NCBI RefSeq assembly: GCF_004349195.1
Contig: NZ_SMLG01000003.1
Coordinates: forward strand, 1 to 64,000
Origin: Flavobacterium rhamnosiphilum
GTDB lineage: Bacteria; Bacteroidota; Bacteroidia; Flavobacteriales; Flavobacteriaceae
Length of the DNA stretch: 64,000 nt
Reading direction: 5' to 3'
The position numbers and the translations under genes were made by a program. The notes under the pieces were generated by a model. It did no database searches. It was not told where the DNA came from and saw only the letters and a list, made by a program, of their open reading frames with translations. Shown piece by piece: positions 18,412 to 26,928 of the stretch. Positions within the stretch are counted from its first letter, which is position 1; every line of letters starts with the position of its first letter.

Positions 18412-19686
18412 TTATTTTAGAATTCCAGATTTCAATATTTGTCCAAAGTGATACATATCTTCAAAAGAACAATACAATGGAACTGGCGCTAATCGAATAA
18501 CATTAGGTTCGCGCCAATCCGTTATCACACCATTTTTCATAAGATAATCAAACAAACTGCGTCCTTCCCCATGAAGCAACACTGATAATTGCGACGCTCT
18601 TTCCGATGGATTTGACGGCGTTATAATTTCGAAAGTACTATCGACTTCTTTGTCTATTTCGTGCAGAATGAACTCTAAATACGAAGTGATTTTATCTCTT
18701 TTTTGAATTAAAGCATCCATTCCTATTTCATCAAACATTTCTACTGAAGCCAAATAAGGTGCCAGAGAAAGTACCGGTAAATTACTGATTTGCCAACCAT
18801 CAGCACCATGAACAGGATCAAAAGTTGGTTCCATCTTGAAACGACGTTCTTTATTGTGTCCCCACCATCCTGCAAATCTTGGTAAATCGTTATTGTTATG
18901 ATGTTTTTCGTGAACGAAACATCCTGAAGCATTTCCAGGTCCAGAATTCATGTATTTATAACTGCACCAAGCTGCAAAATCCACATTCCAATCGTGCAAT
19001 TCCAGTTTTATATTTCCTGCAGCGTGGGCTAAATCCCAACCTACTTTTGCGCCCGCTTTATGACCTGCTTCAGTTATCGTTTTAATGTCAAAAACTTGTC
19101 CTGTGTAATAGTTCACACCGCCAATTAAAACCAAAGCCAACTCATCACCTACTTCTTCAATTTTAGCCAAAACATCTTCTAAGCGAATGTTGTGTTCGCC
19201 TTCGCGACGCTTGATCTCAACAATCGCATCTTCTGGTTTGTAACCATGAAAATGAACCTGACTTTGAAACATATATTGGTCCGAAGGAAATGCTTTTTCC
19301 TCACAAATAATTTTATATCTGGTTTTTGTAGGTCGGTAAAAGGAAACCATCAACAAATGAAGATTGACCGTTAACGTATTCATCACGGTAACTTCACTTG
19401 GCAAAGCACCCACAATCTTACTCAACGGATTTGCAAATCGTTCGTGGTAATCCCACCATGGTTTTTCACTGTAAAAATGACCTTCAACAGCCAAATTTGC
19501 CCAGTCATTCATCACTTCATCTACATACGCTTTAGTACGTTTGGGCTGTAATCCCAATGAGTTTCCTGTGAAATAAATCACCTTTTTCCCATTTACCTGC
19601 GGAAAAATAAATTCATCTTGGTATTTATGTAATTGATCTTGTGAATCAAGTTGTTTTGCAAATTCAAGGGTATTTTCGAATGTCAT
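18412..19686 (-). CDS. kynU: Kynureninase
   Basis: This PLP enzyme hydrolyses kynurenine or 3-hydroxykynurenine to anthranilate or 3-hydroxyanthranilate plus alanine. The 424-residue protein has FTGNSLGLQP near the N-terminus, the WDLAHAAGN segment, and the PLP-lysine region WCSYKYMNSGPG. It pairs functionally with kmo, though penicillin acylase and lipoprotein genes lie between them and each appears to have its own signals. Confidence 0.94.
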   Translation of the reverse strand: MTFENTLEFAKQLDSQDQLHKYQDEFIFPQVNGKKVIYFTGNSLGLQPKRTKAYVDEVMNDWANLAVEGHFYSEKPWWDYHERFANPLSKIVGALPSEVTVMNTLTVNLHLLMVSFYRPTKTRYKIICEEKAFPSDQYMFQSQVHFHGYKPEDAIVEIKRREGEHNIRLEDVLAKIEEVGDELALVLIGGVNYYTGQVFDIKTITEAGHKAGAKVGWDLAHAAGNIKLELHDWNVDFAAWCSYKYMNSGPGNASGCFVHEKHHNNNDLPRFAGWWGHNKERRFKMEPTFDPVHGADGWQISNLPVLSLAPYLASVEMFDEIGMDALIQKRDKITSYLEFILHEIDKEVDSTFEIITPSNPSERASQLSVLLHGEGRSLFDYLMKNGVITDWREPNVIRLAPVPLYCSFEDMYHFGQILKSGILK

Positions 19687-19838
19687 GGTTTGTATTTTGT
19701 TTTGTAAAAGTAGTAAAAAAAGACAGATAGATAAAAGACTTTTAGTCGATTGACGACAGATAAAACAGTTAAAATTCCGGGTGAGAAAAAATAGTTCCCG
19801 AATACTATACGGAATTAAAAAACAACTCGTTATTTAAC

Positions 19839-19846
19839 TATATTTG
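19839..19846 (+). promoter_or_regulatory. -7 box of the SIMPL gene
   Basis: TATATTTG is a perfect TAnnTTTG box. It decides the start of the next gene: the in-frame TTG at 19848 would lie inside the promoter, so the ATG at 19869 is preferred. Confidence 0.6.
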
Positions 19847-19868
19847 ATTGAATTTAAAATTCTTAGCC

Positions 19869-20603
19869 ATGCTTAAAAACAGTTTAAACGTTATTATTAT
19901 TGCTATCGCCGTGGTAATTTCCTCCTATTTATTTTCGAATGCTTTTCAGAATCGAAATAAAAGTAATGACACCATAAGCGTAACCGGTTCCGGAAAGAAG
20001 GATTTCGTGTCGGATTTAATTGTCTGGAGTGGTTCTTTTTCTAAAAAAAGCATGACTTTGAAAGAAGCCTACGCAGCATTAGATTCCGACAGAGAGAAAA
20101 TAAAAAGCTATTTATCAGGCAAAGGAATTGCTCCGAATGAAATGGTATTCTCAGCGGTGAATTTTAATAAAGATTTTGAAACTACCTATAACGAAAACGG
20201 AACGACAAGACAGCAAATTTTCACTGGATTTACCTTAACCCAAAGCGTGAGCATCCAATCTAAGGAAGTAAATAAAATTGAAGAATTATCTAGACAATCA
20301 AGTGAATTGATCAACTCAGGTGTGGAATTCTATTCTTCTCCTCCTGAATATTATTACACAAAACTTGCTGAGTTAAAAATAAAAATGATTGCCGAAGCTA
20401 CAAAAGACGCGAGTATCAGAGCAAAAAGCATTGCTGAAAATGCAGATGCGAGTTTAGGAAATCTAAAAAAATCAGATATGGGTGTTTTTCAAATTACAGG
20501 TCAAAACTCATCGGAAGATTTTTCTTATGGCGGTTCATTCAATACGCAATCCAAAAACAAAACGGCTAATATTACGGTGCGACTCGTGTATCAAGTGAAT
20601 TAG
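19869..20603 (+). CDS. SIMPL-domain membrane-anchored protein
   Basis: The protein of about 244 residues has an N-terminal hydrophobic anchor (residues 5-25) and a periplasmic SIMPL/DUF541 domain. This shows in the ISVTGSGKKDFVSDLIVWSG opening, a central EMVFSAVNFNKDFE region and the C-terminal NKTANITVRLVYQV strand. SIMPL proteins form large oligomers, and their role is poorly known. The gene is alone between kynU and a repeat region. Confidence 0.82.
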   Translation: MLKNSLNVIIIAIAVVISSYLFSNAFQNRNKSNDTISVTGSGKKDFVSDLIVWSGSFSKKSMTLKEAYAALDSDREKIKSYLSGKGIAPNEMVFSAVNFNKDFETTYNENGTTRQQIFTGFTLTQSVSIQSKEVNKIEELSRQSSELINSGVEFYSSPPEYYYTKLAELKIKMIAEATKDASIRAKSIAENADASLGNLKKSDMGVFQITGQNSSEDFSYGGSFNTQSKNKTANITVRLVYQVN

Positions 20604-20635
20604 GAATACAAATCATAAATCATCCCGGAATTGTT

Positions 20636-20722
20636 TTGTGTGAGGGATGGAAGCGGCATCCTTTATTTTCTTTCTTTAAAAAAATAAAGATACAGCGTAC
20701 AGCCCGACCCTTGGGGCACACC
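20636..20722. repeat. Dispersed intergenic repeat, copy with AT hairpin
   Basis: The copy runs from GTGAGGGATGGAAGCGGCAT through an AT-rich hairpin to GATACAGCGTACAGCCCGAC and CCTTGGGGCACAC. Related copies lie at about 541-668, 5195-5290, 36455-36560 (reverse) and 38628-38725. Confidence 0.6.
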
Positions 20723-20755
20723 AAAAAAAATCTCGCCATTACTGACGAGATTTTG
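20723..20755 (-). terminator. queA terminator
   Basis: Stem AAAATCTCG/CGAGATTTT 39 bp past the queA stop is followed on the minus strand by a run of eight T. The plus strand could also use it for the SIMPL gene. Confidence 0.8.
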
Positions 20756-20793
20756 TTATTTAGAATCTGAAATAAATTCAGATTAAATTCAGA

Positions 20794-21843
20794 TTAGATG
20801 ATTAACATCGCGTCACCGTAAGAATAGAATTTATATCCTTCTTTGATTGCTTCCGCATACGCTCTTTTCATTAAATCATGTCCGCAAAATGCTGAAACCA
20901 TCATTAATAAAGTTGATTTTGGCGTGTGGAAATTGGTAATCATACACGTTGGAATCGTAAACTCATGAGGAGGAAAAACGAATTTATTTGTCCATCCATC
21001 AAAAGGATTCAAGGTGTTTTGTGACGATACTGAGCTTTCAACGGCACGCATAGAAGTAGTTCCTACGGTACAAATACGTTTCTTTTTAGCTTTGGCTTCA
21101 TTCACAATATCACACGCTTCTTGAGTGATTTTTAGTTCCTCAGAATCCATTTTATGTTTTGATAAATCCTCAACCTCAACTGGATTGAAAGTTCCTAAAC
21201 CTACGTGAAGCGTTACTTCGGCAAATTTGACTCCTTTGATTTCCAGTTTTTTCAATAAATGTTTCGAGAAGTGCAATCCTGCAGTTGGCGCCGCAACAGC
21301 TCCTTCTTCTTTAGCATAAATGGTTTGGTAACGTTCCGCATCTTCCGGAGTTACGTCTCTTGAAATGTATTTTGGGATTGGAGTTTCTCCAAGTTCTGTT
21401 AATTTATTTCTGAATTCTTCATAAGAACCGTCGTAAAGGAAACGCAATGTTCTTCCACGAGAAGTCGTATTGTCGATAACCTCAGCAACTAATGAGTCGT
21501 CATCTCCAAAATATAATTTGTTACCAATTCTGATTTTACGGGCCGGATCAACTAAAACATCCCAAAGTCTTTGCTCAGAATTTAATTCTCTAAGTAAAAA
21601 AACTTCGATTCTTGCTCCTGTTTTCTCCTTGTTTCCATACAAACGTGCTGGAAAAACTTTGGTATTATTCAGAATTAAAACATCTCCGTCATCAAAATAA
21701 TCGATAACATCTTTGAACATTTTATGTTCTATAGTTTGTTTCTTACGATCAATAACCATTAGACGAGCTTCGTCTCTGTTTTCAGCTGGATATTCGGCAA
21801 GAAGTTCTTTTGGTAAATCGAATTGAAAATGTGATAATTTCAT
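20794..21843 (-). CDS. queA: S-adenosylmethionine:tRNA ribosyltransferase-isomerase
   Basis: QueA transfers the ribosyl part of SAM to 7-aminomethyl-7-deazaguanine in tRNA to make epoxyqueuosine. The 349-residue length is normal. Hallmarks are [20 protein letters not shown] at the start, the [13 protein letters not shown] block and the late [18 protein letters not shown] block. It has a strong promoter and its own terminator, so it is monocistronic. Confidence 0.95.
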   Translation of the reverse strand: MKLSHFQFDLPKELLAEYPAENRDEARLMVIDRKKQTIEHKMFKDVIDYFDDGDVLILNNTKVFPARLYGNKEKTGARIEVFLLRELNSEQRLWDVLVDPARKIRIGNKLYFGDDDSLVAEVIDNTTSRGRTLRFLYDGSYEEFRNKLTELGETPIPKYISRDVTPEDAERYQTIYAKEEGAVAAPTAGLHFSKHLLKKLEIKGVKFAEVTLHVGLGTFNPVEVEDLSKHKMDSEELKITQEACDIVNEAKAKKKRICTVGTTSMRAVESSVSSQNTLNPFDGWTNKFVFPPHEFTIPTCMITNFHTPKSTLLMMVSAFCGHDLMKRAYAEAIKEGYKFYSYGDAMLII

Positions 21844-21908
21844 TTGATAAAGTTATGAGTTATGAATTATAAGTTATGAGTTAAGCCTCAATAAATTATA
21901 ATCGTTTG

Positions 21909-21940
21909 CAAATATACGATTGTGAGATAGGCGTTGTCAA
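21909..21940 (-). promoter_or_regulatory. queA promoter
   Basis: Minus strand TTG (21938-21940), 21 nt, TATATTTG (21909-21916). This is a full Bacteroidetes-type promoter 66 bp upstream of queA. Confidence 0.7.
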
Positions 21941-22007
21941 GTGTTTTGCTGTTTATTTTCAAAAGTCCGTTGCCACAAAGGCGCAAGGGCACTAAGCAAA
22001 ATTTCAT

Positions 22008-23234
22008 TTACAAAATTTCAGACACATTACATCCTAATTTCTTCATGTCTTCCCAAAAATCAGGATATGATTTTGAAACTACTTCGGCATTTTCAATAAT
22101 TATAGGCACTTTTAAAGCTAATGGGGCAAATGCCATCGCCATTCTGTGATCGTTATAAGTAGCGATTTTAATATTGTGATTGATTTCATCTGAAGCCACA
22201 AGTGTCAAGCTATCATTGGTAACTGCTATATTTGCTCCAAGTTTTGTCAGTTCAATTCGTAGTGCTTCCAGTCTATCAGTTTCTTTAATTTTCAAGGTAT
22301 GAAGTCCTGTAAGATGGCAACCAATTCCTAATCCAAGGCAAGTGACAACTATTGTTTGGGCGATATCAGGCGTGTTATTTAATTCTAAGTTTAAAGTTTG
22401 AGGTTTAAATTCAGGCTGTTTAACCAAAATCATTTTGTTTCCTTCAAAATGCGTTTCAACTCCCATTTGTTTGTAGATTTCAACCAAAGCCGAATCGCCT
22501 TGCAAACTGGTTTCTTTATAACTCGTCAATGAAATAGAAGCATTTTCAGCCAAAGCAGCCAAACTAAAAAAGTACGACGCAGAACTCCAATCGGATTCTA
22601 CGGTCATTACTTTTGATTCTACTTCTTGTTTTGGATAAACGGTAATTACATTTCCTTCAAAACTGGTTTTAATATCCAAATCATTCAACAAAGCCAAGGT
22701 CATCTTGATATAAGGAACCGAAGTGATTTCACCGACTAAAGTGATTTCAATACCGTTTTCCAGTTTTGGTGCCACTAATAACAATGCCGATATGTATTGA
22801 CTGCTTACATTTGCAGGAATAGTAACCTTAGAAGCTGTGATTTTTTGTCCTTTGATTCGAATAGGCGGATACCCTGCTTCTTTCTCATAGGAGATTTTCG
22901 CACCCAATTGCTCCAACGCTTCCACCAAAACTTTTATTGGACGTTCGGTCATTCGTTGAGAGCCAGTCAACACTACTTCGCGACCTTCGTTTACTGCAAA
23001 ATAAGCCGTTAGAAATCGCATCGCCGTTCCCGCATGATGAATATCTACTATTTCCTCATTTCCTTTCAATGCTTTTTGCATGACTTCACTGTCATCTGAG
23101 TTGGATGTATTGGCTAAAGTGATATTGGGAAACAACGCTTGCAACAATAATAGTCGGTTGGTTTCGCTTTTTGAACCAGTAACTGCAATTTGAGCTTGTA
23201 AATTGGAATGGGAAGTTTGTAACAGTAAATTCAT
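22008..23234 (-). CDS. aroA: 3-phosphoshikimate 1-carboxyvinyltransferase (EPSP synthase)
   Basis: This enzyme makes EPSP from shikimate-3-phosphate and PEP, the sixth step of chorismate synthesis. About 408 residues with the GSKSETNRLLLLQALF opening, the HAGTAMRFLTAYFA region and a KETDRLEAL segment. I place the start at the ATG at 23234 (MNLLLQTSH). An ATG 19 codons upstream would add an unusual leader. It is the last gene of the long aromatic operon, about 80 bp after the MazG-like gene. Confidence 0.94.
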   Translation of the reverse strand: MNLLLQTSHSNLQAQIAVTGSKSETNRLLLLQALFPNITLANTSNSDDSEVMQKALKGNEEIVDIHHAGTAMRFLTAYFAVNEGREVVLTGSQRMTERPIKVLVEALEQLGAKISYEKEAGYPPIRIKGQKITASKVTIPANVSSQYISALLLVAPKLENGIEITLVGEITSVPYIKMTLALLNDLDIKTSFEGNVITVYPKQEVESKVMTVESDWSSASYFFSLAALAENASISLTSYKETSLQGDSALVEIYKQMGVETHFEGNKMILVKQPEFKPQTLNLELNNTPDIAQTIVVTCLGLGIGCHLTGLHTLKIKETDRLEALRIELTKLGANIAVTNDSLTLVASDEINHNIKIATYNDHRMAMAFAPLALKVPIIIENAEVVSKSYPDFWEDMKKLGCNVSEIL

Positions 23235-23313
23235 TTTTGGTAATTGTTTGGTATGTTTTGGCAAATTTATTTTAAAAAAAGCATGTACCAAAGCTTTACC
23301 TCGACATATAACA

Positions 23314-23640
23314 TTATTTTAGTTTATCGTTGTTTTTGTGGCGGTCTTTGTCGCGAATGGATTTCAAATCCATCTTTTTATCGAATGCAGCCTGCAAATC
23401 GATTCCGGTTTGATTCGCTAAGCACAATACCACAAAAACCACATCGGATAATTCTTCACCAAGGTCTTTATTTTTATCGCTTTCTTTTTCGGATTGTTCT
23501 CCATAACGGCGGGCAATAATTCGGGCCACTTCACCTACTTCTTCCGTAAGTTGTGCCATATTTGTGAGTTCATTAAAATAACGAACACCGTGTTCTTTTA
23601 TCCAAGTGTCAACGTCTAGTTGGGAATTTTTCAGGTTCAT
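23314..23640 (-). CDS. MazG-like nucleotide pyrophosphohydrolase
   Basis: About 108 residues, an all-helical MazG/dCTPase-like fold. The metal site is the EVGEVARIIARR helix and the EELSDVVFVVLCLANQTGID helix. Such enzymes hydrolyse abnormal or excess NTPs to NMPs. The start at 23640 follows the dtd stop by one base, so the two genes are translationally coupled. A start at 23664 would overlap dtd. Confidence 0.88.
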   Translation of the reverse strand: MNLKNSQLDVDTWIKEHGVRYFNELTNMAQLTEEVGEVARIIARRYGEQSEKESDKNKDLGEELSDVVFVVLCLANQTGIDLQAAFDKKMDLKSIRDKDRHKNNDKLK

Positions 23641-23641
23641 C

Positions 23642-24094
23642 TTATTCTCTATTTTTACTGTCAATTACTATTGTTACTGGACCATCATTTAATAAAAGTA
23701 CTTTCATATCCGCACCAAAAATACCCGTTTGTACTTTTTTACCAATTTCTTTCTCCATCTGAATTACAAAGTTTTCGTATAACGGAATGGCAACTTCTGG
23801 TTTTGAAGCTTTTATATAAGACGGACGATTGCCTTTTTTGGTGGAAGCATGAAGCGTAAACTGGCTTACTACAATTATATCACCATTTACATCTTTAACC
23901 GATAAATTCATGACATGATTTTCATCGCCAAAAATGCGAAGATTTGCAATTTTACCAACTAACCAATTACTGTCTTCTTGCGTATCGGTATCTTCTATTC
24001 CCACTAAGATCAATAATCCTTTTTGGATATCGGCTACAATTTTATTATCGATGGTTACGGAAGCAGAGGAAACTCTTTGAATTACAACTTTCAA
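23642..24094 (-). CDS. dtd: D-aminoacyl-tRNA deacylase
   Basis: DTD removes D-amino acids (and Gly) wrongly attached to tRNA. The 150-residue protein has MKVVIQRVSSASVTID at the N-terminus, the SQFTL motif in the middle, and a late NGPVT-like segment (here NDGPVTI). It lies in the aromatic operon downstream of rsgA, separated from it by the four-helix-bundle gene. Confidence 0.95.
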   Translation of the reverse strand: MKVVIQRVSSASVTIDNKIVADIQKGLLILVGIEDTDTQEDSNWLVGKIANLRIFGDENHVMNLSVKDVNGDIIVVSQFTLHASTKKGNRPSYIKASKPEVAIPLYENFVIQMEKEIGKKVQTGIFGADMKVLLLNDGPVTIVIDSKNRE

Positions 24095-24103
24095 AATAAT
24101 GGT

Positions 24104-24132
24104 GAATTATGAATGATAAATTATGAATGGTA
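24104..24132. repeat. Left inverted repeat around the four-helix-bundle gene
   Basis: It begins TGAATTATGAATGATAAATT. About 25 of 29 bases match the reverse complement of 24502-24530. Confidence 0.65.
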
Positions 24133-24143
24133 AATATTCATAA

Positions 24144-24503
24144 TTATTTTTTTAAATTGTTTTTAGTTGAAATAATAATTGAAGCTAAAATTTTATTAAT
24201 CTCAACTATGTCGGAGTTTAAAGACTGGAATTGAGATTGGTTCAAATATTCAGATTGAAACAATAATTCTAACCAATAATCACTTTCATTAGCTTCTTTT
24301 TGTGCAATTGCAAGTTTATGAATAAAATCTGATTTACTTTCTGCGTGTTCTGACTCTCTTACCAATGCACCAATTGAAGTCCCACTACGTAATAATTGTT
24401 TACTTAAAACAAATTCCTTCTTTTCAGTACTTAAAAATTGATATAATTTTACAATTCGTAAAGCAAAATCAAATGATTTTATTTTTATAATATTACTTGC
24501 CAT
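24144..24503 (-). CDS. Four-helix-bundle protein (23S rRNA intervening-sequence type)
   Basis: The 119-residue protein is of the S23/IVP four-helix-bundle family. It starts with FDFALRIVKLYQFL, then LLRSGTSIGALVRESEHAESKSDFIHKLAIAQKEANES and YWLELL. This family is encoded inside 23S rRNA intervening sequences in some bacteria and as stand-alone genes in many Bacteroidetes. Related Avd proteins work with diversity-generating retroelements, but no reverse transcriptase is here. The gene is framed by near-identical inverted repeats of about 29 bp (24104-24132 and 24502-24530), the right one covering its start codon. It interrupts the rsgA-dtd order, so it looks like an inserted cassette. Confidence 0.88.
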   Translation of the reverse strand: MASNIIKIKSFDFALRIVKLYQFLSTEKKEFVLSKQLLRSGTSIGALVRESEHAESKSDFIHKLAIAQKEANESDYWLELLFQSEYLNQSQFQSLNSDIVEINKILASIIISTKNNLKK

Positions 24504-24530
24504 AATTCATAATTTACCATTCACAATTCA
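24502..24530. repeat. Right inverted repeat around the four-helix-bundle gene
   Basis: It is the partner of 24104-24132 in inverted orientation. It overlaps the start codon of the enclosed gene, so it may supply its ribosome-binding region. Confidence 0.65.
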
Positions 24531-24533
24531 GAA

Positions 24534-25511
24534 CTATTCCCTCGTTTTATCACTGATTATTCGATCCTCATTATGAATATCAGTACGATAATGTTCATCG
24601 TCTCCTTCCAGAATTTTAAGATAACTTCTATAACGTGACCAAGCGATTTCGTCTTTTTCTAATGCGGCTTTAATAGCGCAATGCGGTTCGTCTTTATGCA
24701 AACAATTATTGAATTTACACTGATCTTTCAACTTAAAAAACTCAGGAAAATAACCACTCACTTCTTCCTTTTCCATGTCCACAATTCCAAAACCTTTGAT
24801 ACCCGGCGTATCGATGATTCTGGCATTAAAAGACAAATCATACATTTCTGCAAAAGTCGTTGTATGCTGTCCTTGTTTACTTGCTTCAGAAATCGTTTTT
24901 GTTTTTAAATGCAAAGAAGGTTCCATTGCATTTACCAAAGTTGATTTTCCAACACCGGAATGTCCGGAGAACATGCTCACTTTTCCAATCATCATTTCTT
25001 TCAACTCCTCAATCCCTTTCATTTCAGTAGAAGAAACACGCAAACATTTGTATCCAATTTCCTGATATACATGCTGCATGTACAATTGTTCGTCAAGCGT
25101 GGCATCGTCAAAAGTATCTATTTTATTAAAAACCAATATCGTTTCAATTCCGTATGCTTCGGCTGTAACCAGAAAACGGTCAATAAAATTAAAAGTTGTT
25201 GGCGGATTATTAATGGTGACTAACAAGAAAACCCGATCAATATTAGACGCAATAATATGCATCTGATGGGATAAATTCACTGATTTACGTACGATATAAT
25301 TTTTTCTGTCGTGAATTTTATAAATGGTTCCCGTAACGGTGTCTGATGTTTCTTCGAGTTCATAATCCACAATATCACCAACAGCAATAGGATTGGTGCT
25401 TTTGATTCCTTTAATTCGGAATTTCCCTTTCATACGGCATTCGATAAAATCACCTTGTTCGGATTTTACCGTGTACCAACTTCCTGTAGATTTGTATACT
25501 AGTCCTGTCAT
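24534..25511 (-). CDS. rsgA: Ribosome small subunit-dependent GTPase A
   Basis: This circularly permuted GTPase acts late in 30S assembly. The 325-residue protein has an N-terminal OB fold, then the permuted order NKID (G4), GHSGVGKST (G1), DTPG (G3), and a C-terminal zinc knuckle with CKFNNCLHKDEPHC. It follows the DAHP synthase gene by 250 bp that contain a terminator-like hairpin and its own -7 box, so it may be expressed independently of the aromatic genes. Confidence 0.95.
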   Translation of the reverse strand: MTGLVYKSTGSWYTVKSEQGDFIECRMKGKFRIKGIKSTNPIAVGDIVDYELEETSDTVTGTIYKIHDRKNYIVRKSVNLSHQMHIIASNIDRVFLLVTINNPPTTFNFIDRFLVTAEAYGIETILVFNKIDTFDDATLDEQLYMQHVYQEIGYKCLRVSSTEMKGIEELKEMMIGKVSMFSGHSGVGKSTLVNAMEPSLHLKTKTISEASKQGQHTTTFAEMYDLSFNARIIDTPGIKGFGIVDMEKEEVSGYFPEFFKLKDQCKFNNCLHKDEPHCAIKAALEKDEIAWSRYRSYLKILEGDDEHYRTDIHNEDRIISDKTRE

Positions 25512-25565
25512 TTTTTAATTTACAATTTATGAATTCGGTTTTTTGATTTAAAACCTTAGACTTTG

Positions 25566-25573
25566 CAAAGGTA
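25566..25573 (-). promoter_or_regulatory. Candidate rsgA -7 box
   Basis: Minus strand TACCTTTG fits TAnnTTTG, 54 bp before rsgA. A TTTG lies 24 nt upstream, slightly beyond the usual spacing. Confidence 0.45.
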
Positions 25574-25650
25574 ATTCTTTGTTTTAGGTTTGAAGTTCAA
25601 AGTTTAAAGTTTTTCACTTTGAATAACATTACTCCTAACTACAAATAGAA

Positions 25651-25687
25651 AATCCCCACAACTTTTTTGACAAAAGCTGTGGAGATT
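25651..25687 (-). terminator. Hairpin after the DAHP synthase gene
   Basis: Imperfect stem of CCACAACTTTT-type arms (25651-25668 and 25672-25687) is followed by TTTTC on the minus strand. It could partly end the aromatic transcript before rsgA. Confidence 0.55.
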
Positions 25688-25761
25688 GTTTAGTCATGAA
25701 TACAGATTCCAAAGGTTAATCCAGTACTGCGTCCGCTTAACTTATAACCTCTAATTCTAAT

Positions 25762-26844
25762 TTATGCGTTCAATACTTTTTCTTGGTGACCAATACTTTC
25801 CTGGTGAATTGCTTTGAACATTTTTAGCACAAACTCTTCAGTCAATCCTTTTTTCTCCCCTTCTAAAATCATTTTTCCTAGAATTTCGTTCCAACGATTA
25901 TTTTGTAATACAGCAACGTTAGCGTCTTTTTTCACCTGACCTATTTCGTCAGCTACTTTCATACGTTTTCCTAATAAATCCAATAAAGTAGCATCTAAAA
26001 CATCTATATTAGCTCTTAATTTAGCCATTTTTTGAGTAAACTCATCTGATACATCATTTACTTTTCTTACTTTCAAATCAATAAAAATTTGTTTCAGTGC
26101 AGTCGGAGTTACTTGTTGTGCAGCATCACTCCAAGCATTGTCTGGATCAAAGTGTGTTTCGATAATCATACCGTCATAATTCAAATCCAATGCTTCTTGC
26201 GTTACTTCAAGAATCATGTTACGGTCTCCCGTAATGTGCGAAGGATCGATGATTAATGGTAAATCAGGGAATTTGTTTTGTAATTCGATAGCAATCTGCC
26301 ATTCTGGAATGTTTCTGTATTTTGTTTTTTCGTACGTAGAAAAACCTCTGTGAATTACCCCTAATTTTTCGATCCCCGCATTGTGCAAACGCTCTACTCC
26401 GCCTAACCACAAAGATAAATCTGGATTTACCGGATTCTTAACCAATACGATTTTTTTAGTTCCTGCTAAAGCATCTGCAATTTCCTGCATTGCAAAAGGA
26501 TTTACAGTTGTTCTGGCACCAATCCACAATACATCGATATCATATTCCAAAGCTAATTTTACGTGAGCCGCATTTGCCACTTCCGTTCCCATTAACAATC
26601 CTGTTTGTTCTTTAGCTTTTTTCAACCATTTCAACCCTATTTCTCCCACTCCTTCAAATCCTCCCGGACGCGTTCTTGGTTTCCAAATTCCTGCTCTAAA
26701 AACACTTACATCAGAATCTTTCAATTCATGTGCAATTTTCAATACTTGCTCTTCTGTTTCAGCACTACAAGGTCCTGCGATCACAAATGGATGAGTCAAA
26801 TTGAATTCATTCAACCAATTTCTCATTTCTTTCTTGTTTTCCAT
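25762..26844 (-). CDS. Bifunctional DAHP synthase / chorismate mutase
   Basis: The 360-residue fusion has an N-terminal type I (KDO8P-synthase-like) DAHP synthase (about 1-260), with VIAGPCSAET and IDPSHITGDRN segments. It condenses PEP and erythrose-4-phosphate at the entry to the shikimate pathway. A C-terminal AroQ-class chorismate mutase (about 270-350) follows, with the helix LRANIDVLDATLLDLLGKRM. The fusion supplies the mutase that pheA and tyrA lack, so the operon encodes the whole route from chorismate to phenylpyruvate and hydroxyphenylpyruvate. Confidence 0.94.
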   Translation of the reverse strand: MENKKEMRNWLNEFNLTHPFVIAGPCSAETEEQVLKIAHELKDSDVSVFRAGIWKPRTRPGGFEGVGEIGLKWLKKAKEQTGLLMGTEVANAAHVKLALEYDIDVLWIGARTTVNPFAMQEIADALAGTKKIVLVKNPVNPDLSLWLGGVERLHNAGIEKLGVIHRGFSTYEKTKYRNIPEWQIAIELQNKFPDLPLIIDPSHITGDRNMILEVTQEALDLNYDGMIIETHFDPDNAWSDAAQQVTPTALKQIFIDLKVRKVNDVSDEFTQKMAKLRANIDVLDATLLDLLGKRMKVADEIGQVKKDANVAVLQNNRWNEILGKMILEGEKKGLTEEFVLKMFKAIHQESIGHQEKVLNA

Positions 26845-26928
26845 CTTTTCTAAATTTTATTTTTTATTATGTGTTGTTCTTCTTTTTAAAACTGTTTTCT
26901 GAGACTGCGCCTCTCTACTGAAAACGGC

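Noticed and set aside
21850..21900. GTTATGAGTTATGAATT-type simple repeats before queA, and similar AGTTAGAAATTAGAAG runs near 49880
   Set aside because: They are low-complexity AT repeats with no paired partner or gene between them.
22797..23012. Many open frames of 60-140 codons opposite real genes
   Set aside because: They lie antisense to well-supported coding regions, have odd composition and no start signals, so they are shadow frames.
24144..24503. Diversity-generating retroelement accessory gene (Avd) reading of the four-helix-bundle protein
   Set aside because: No reverse transcriptase, template repeat or variable repeat is nearby.
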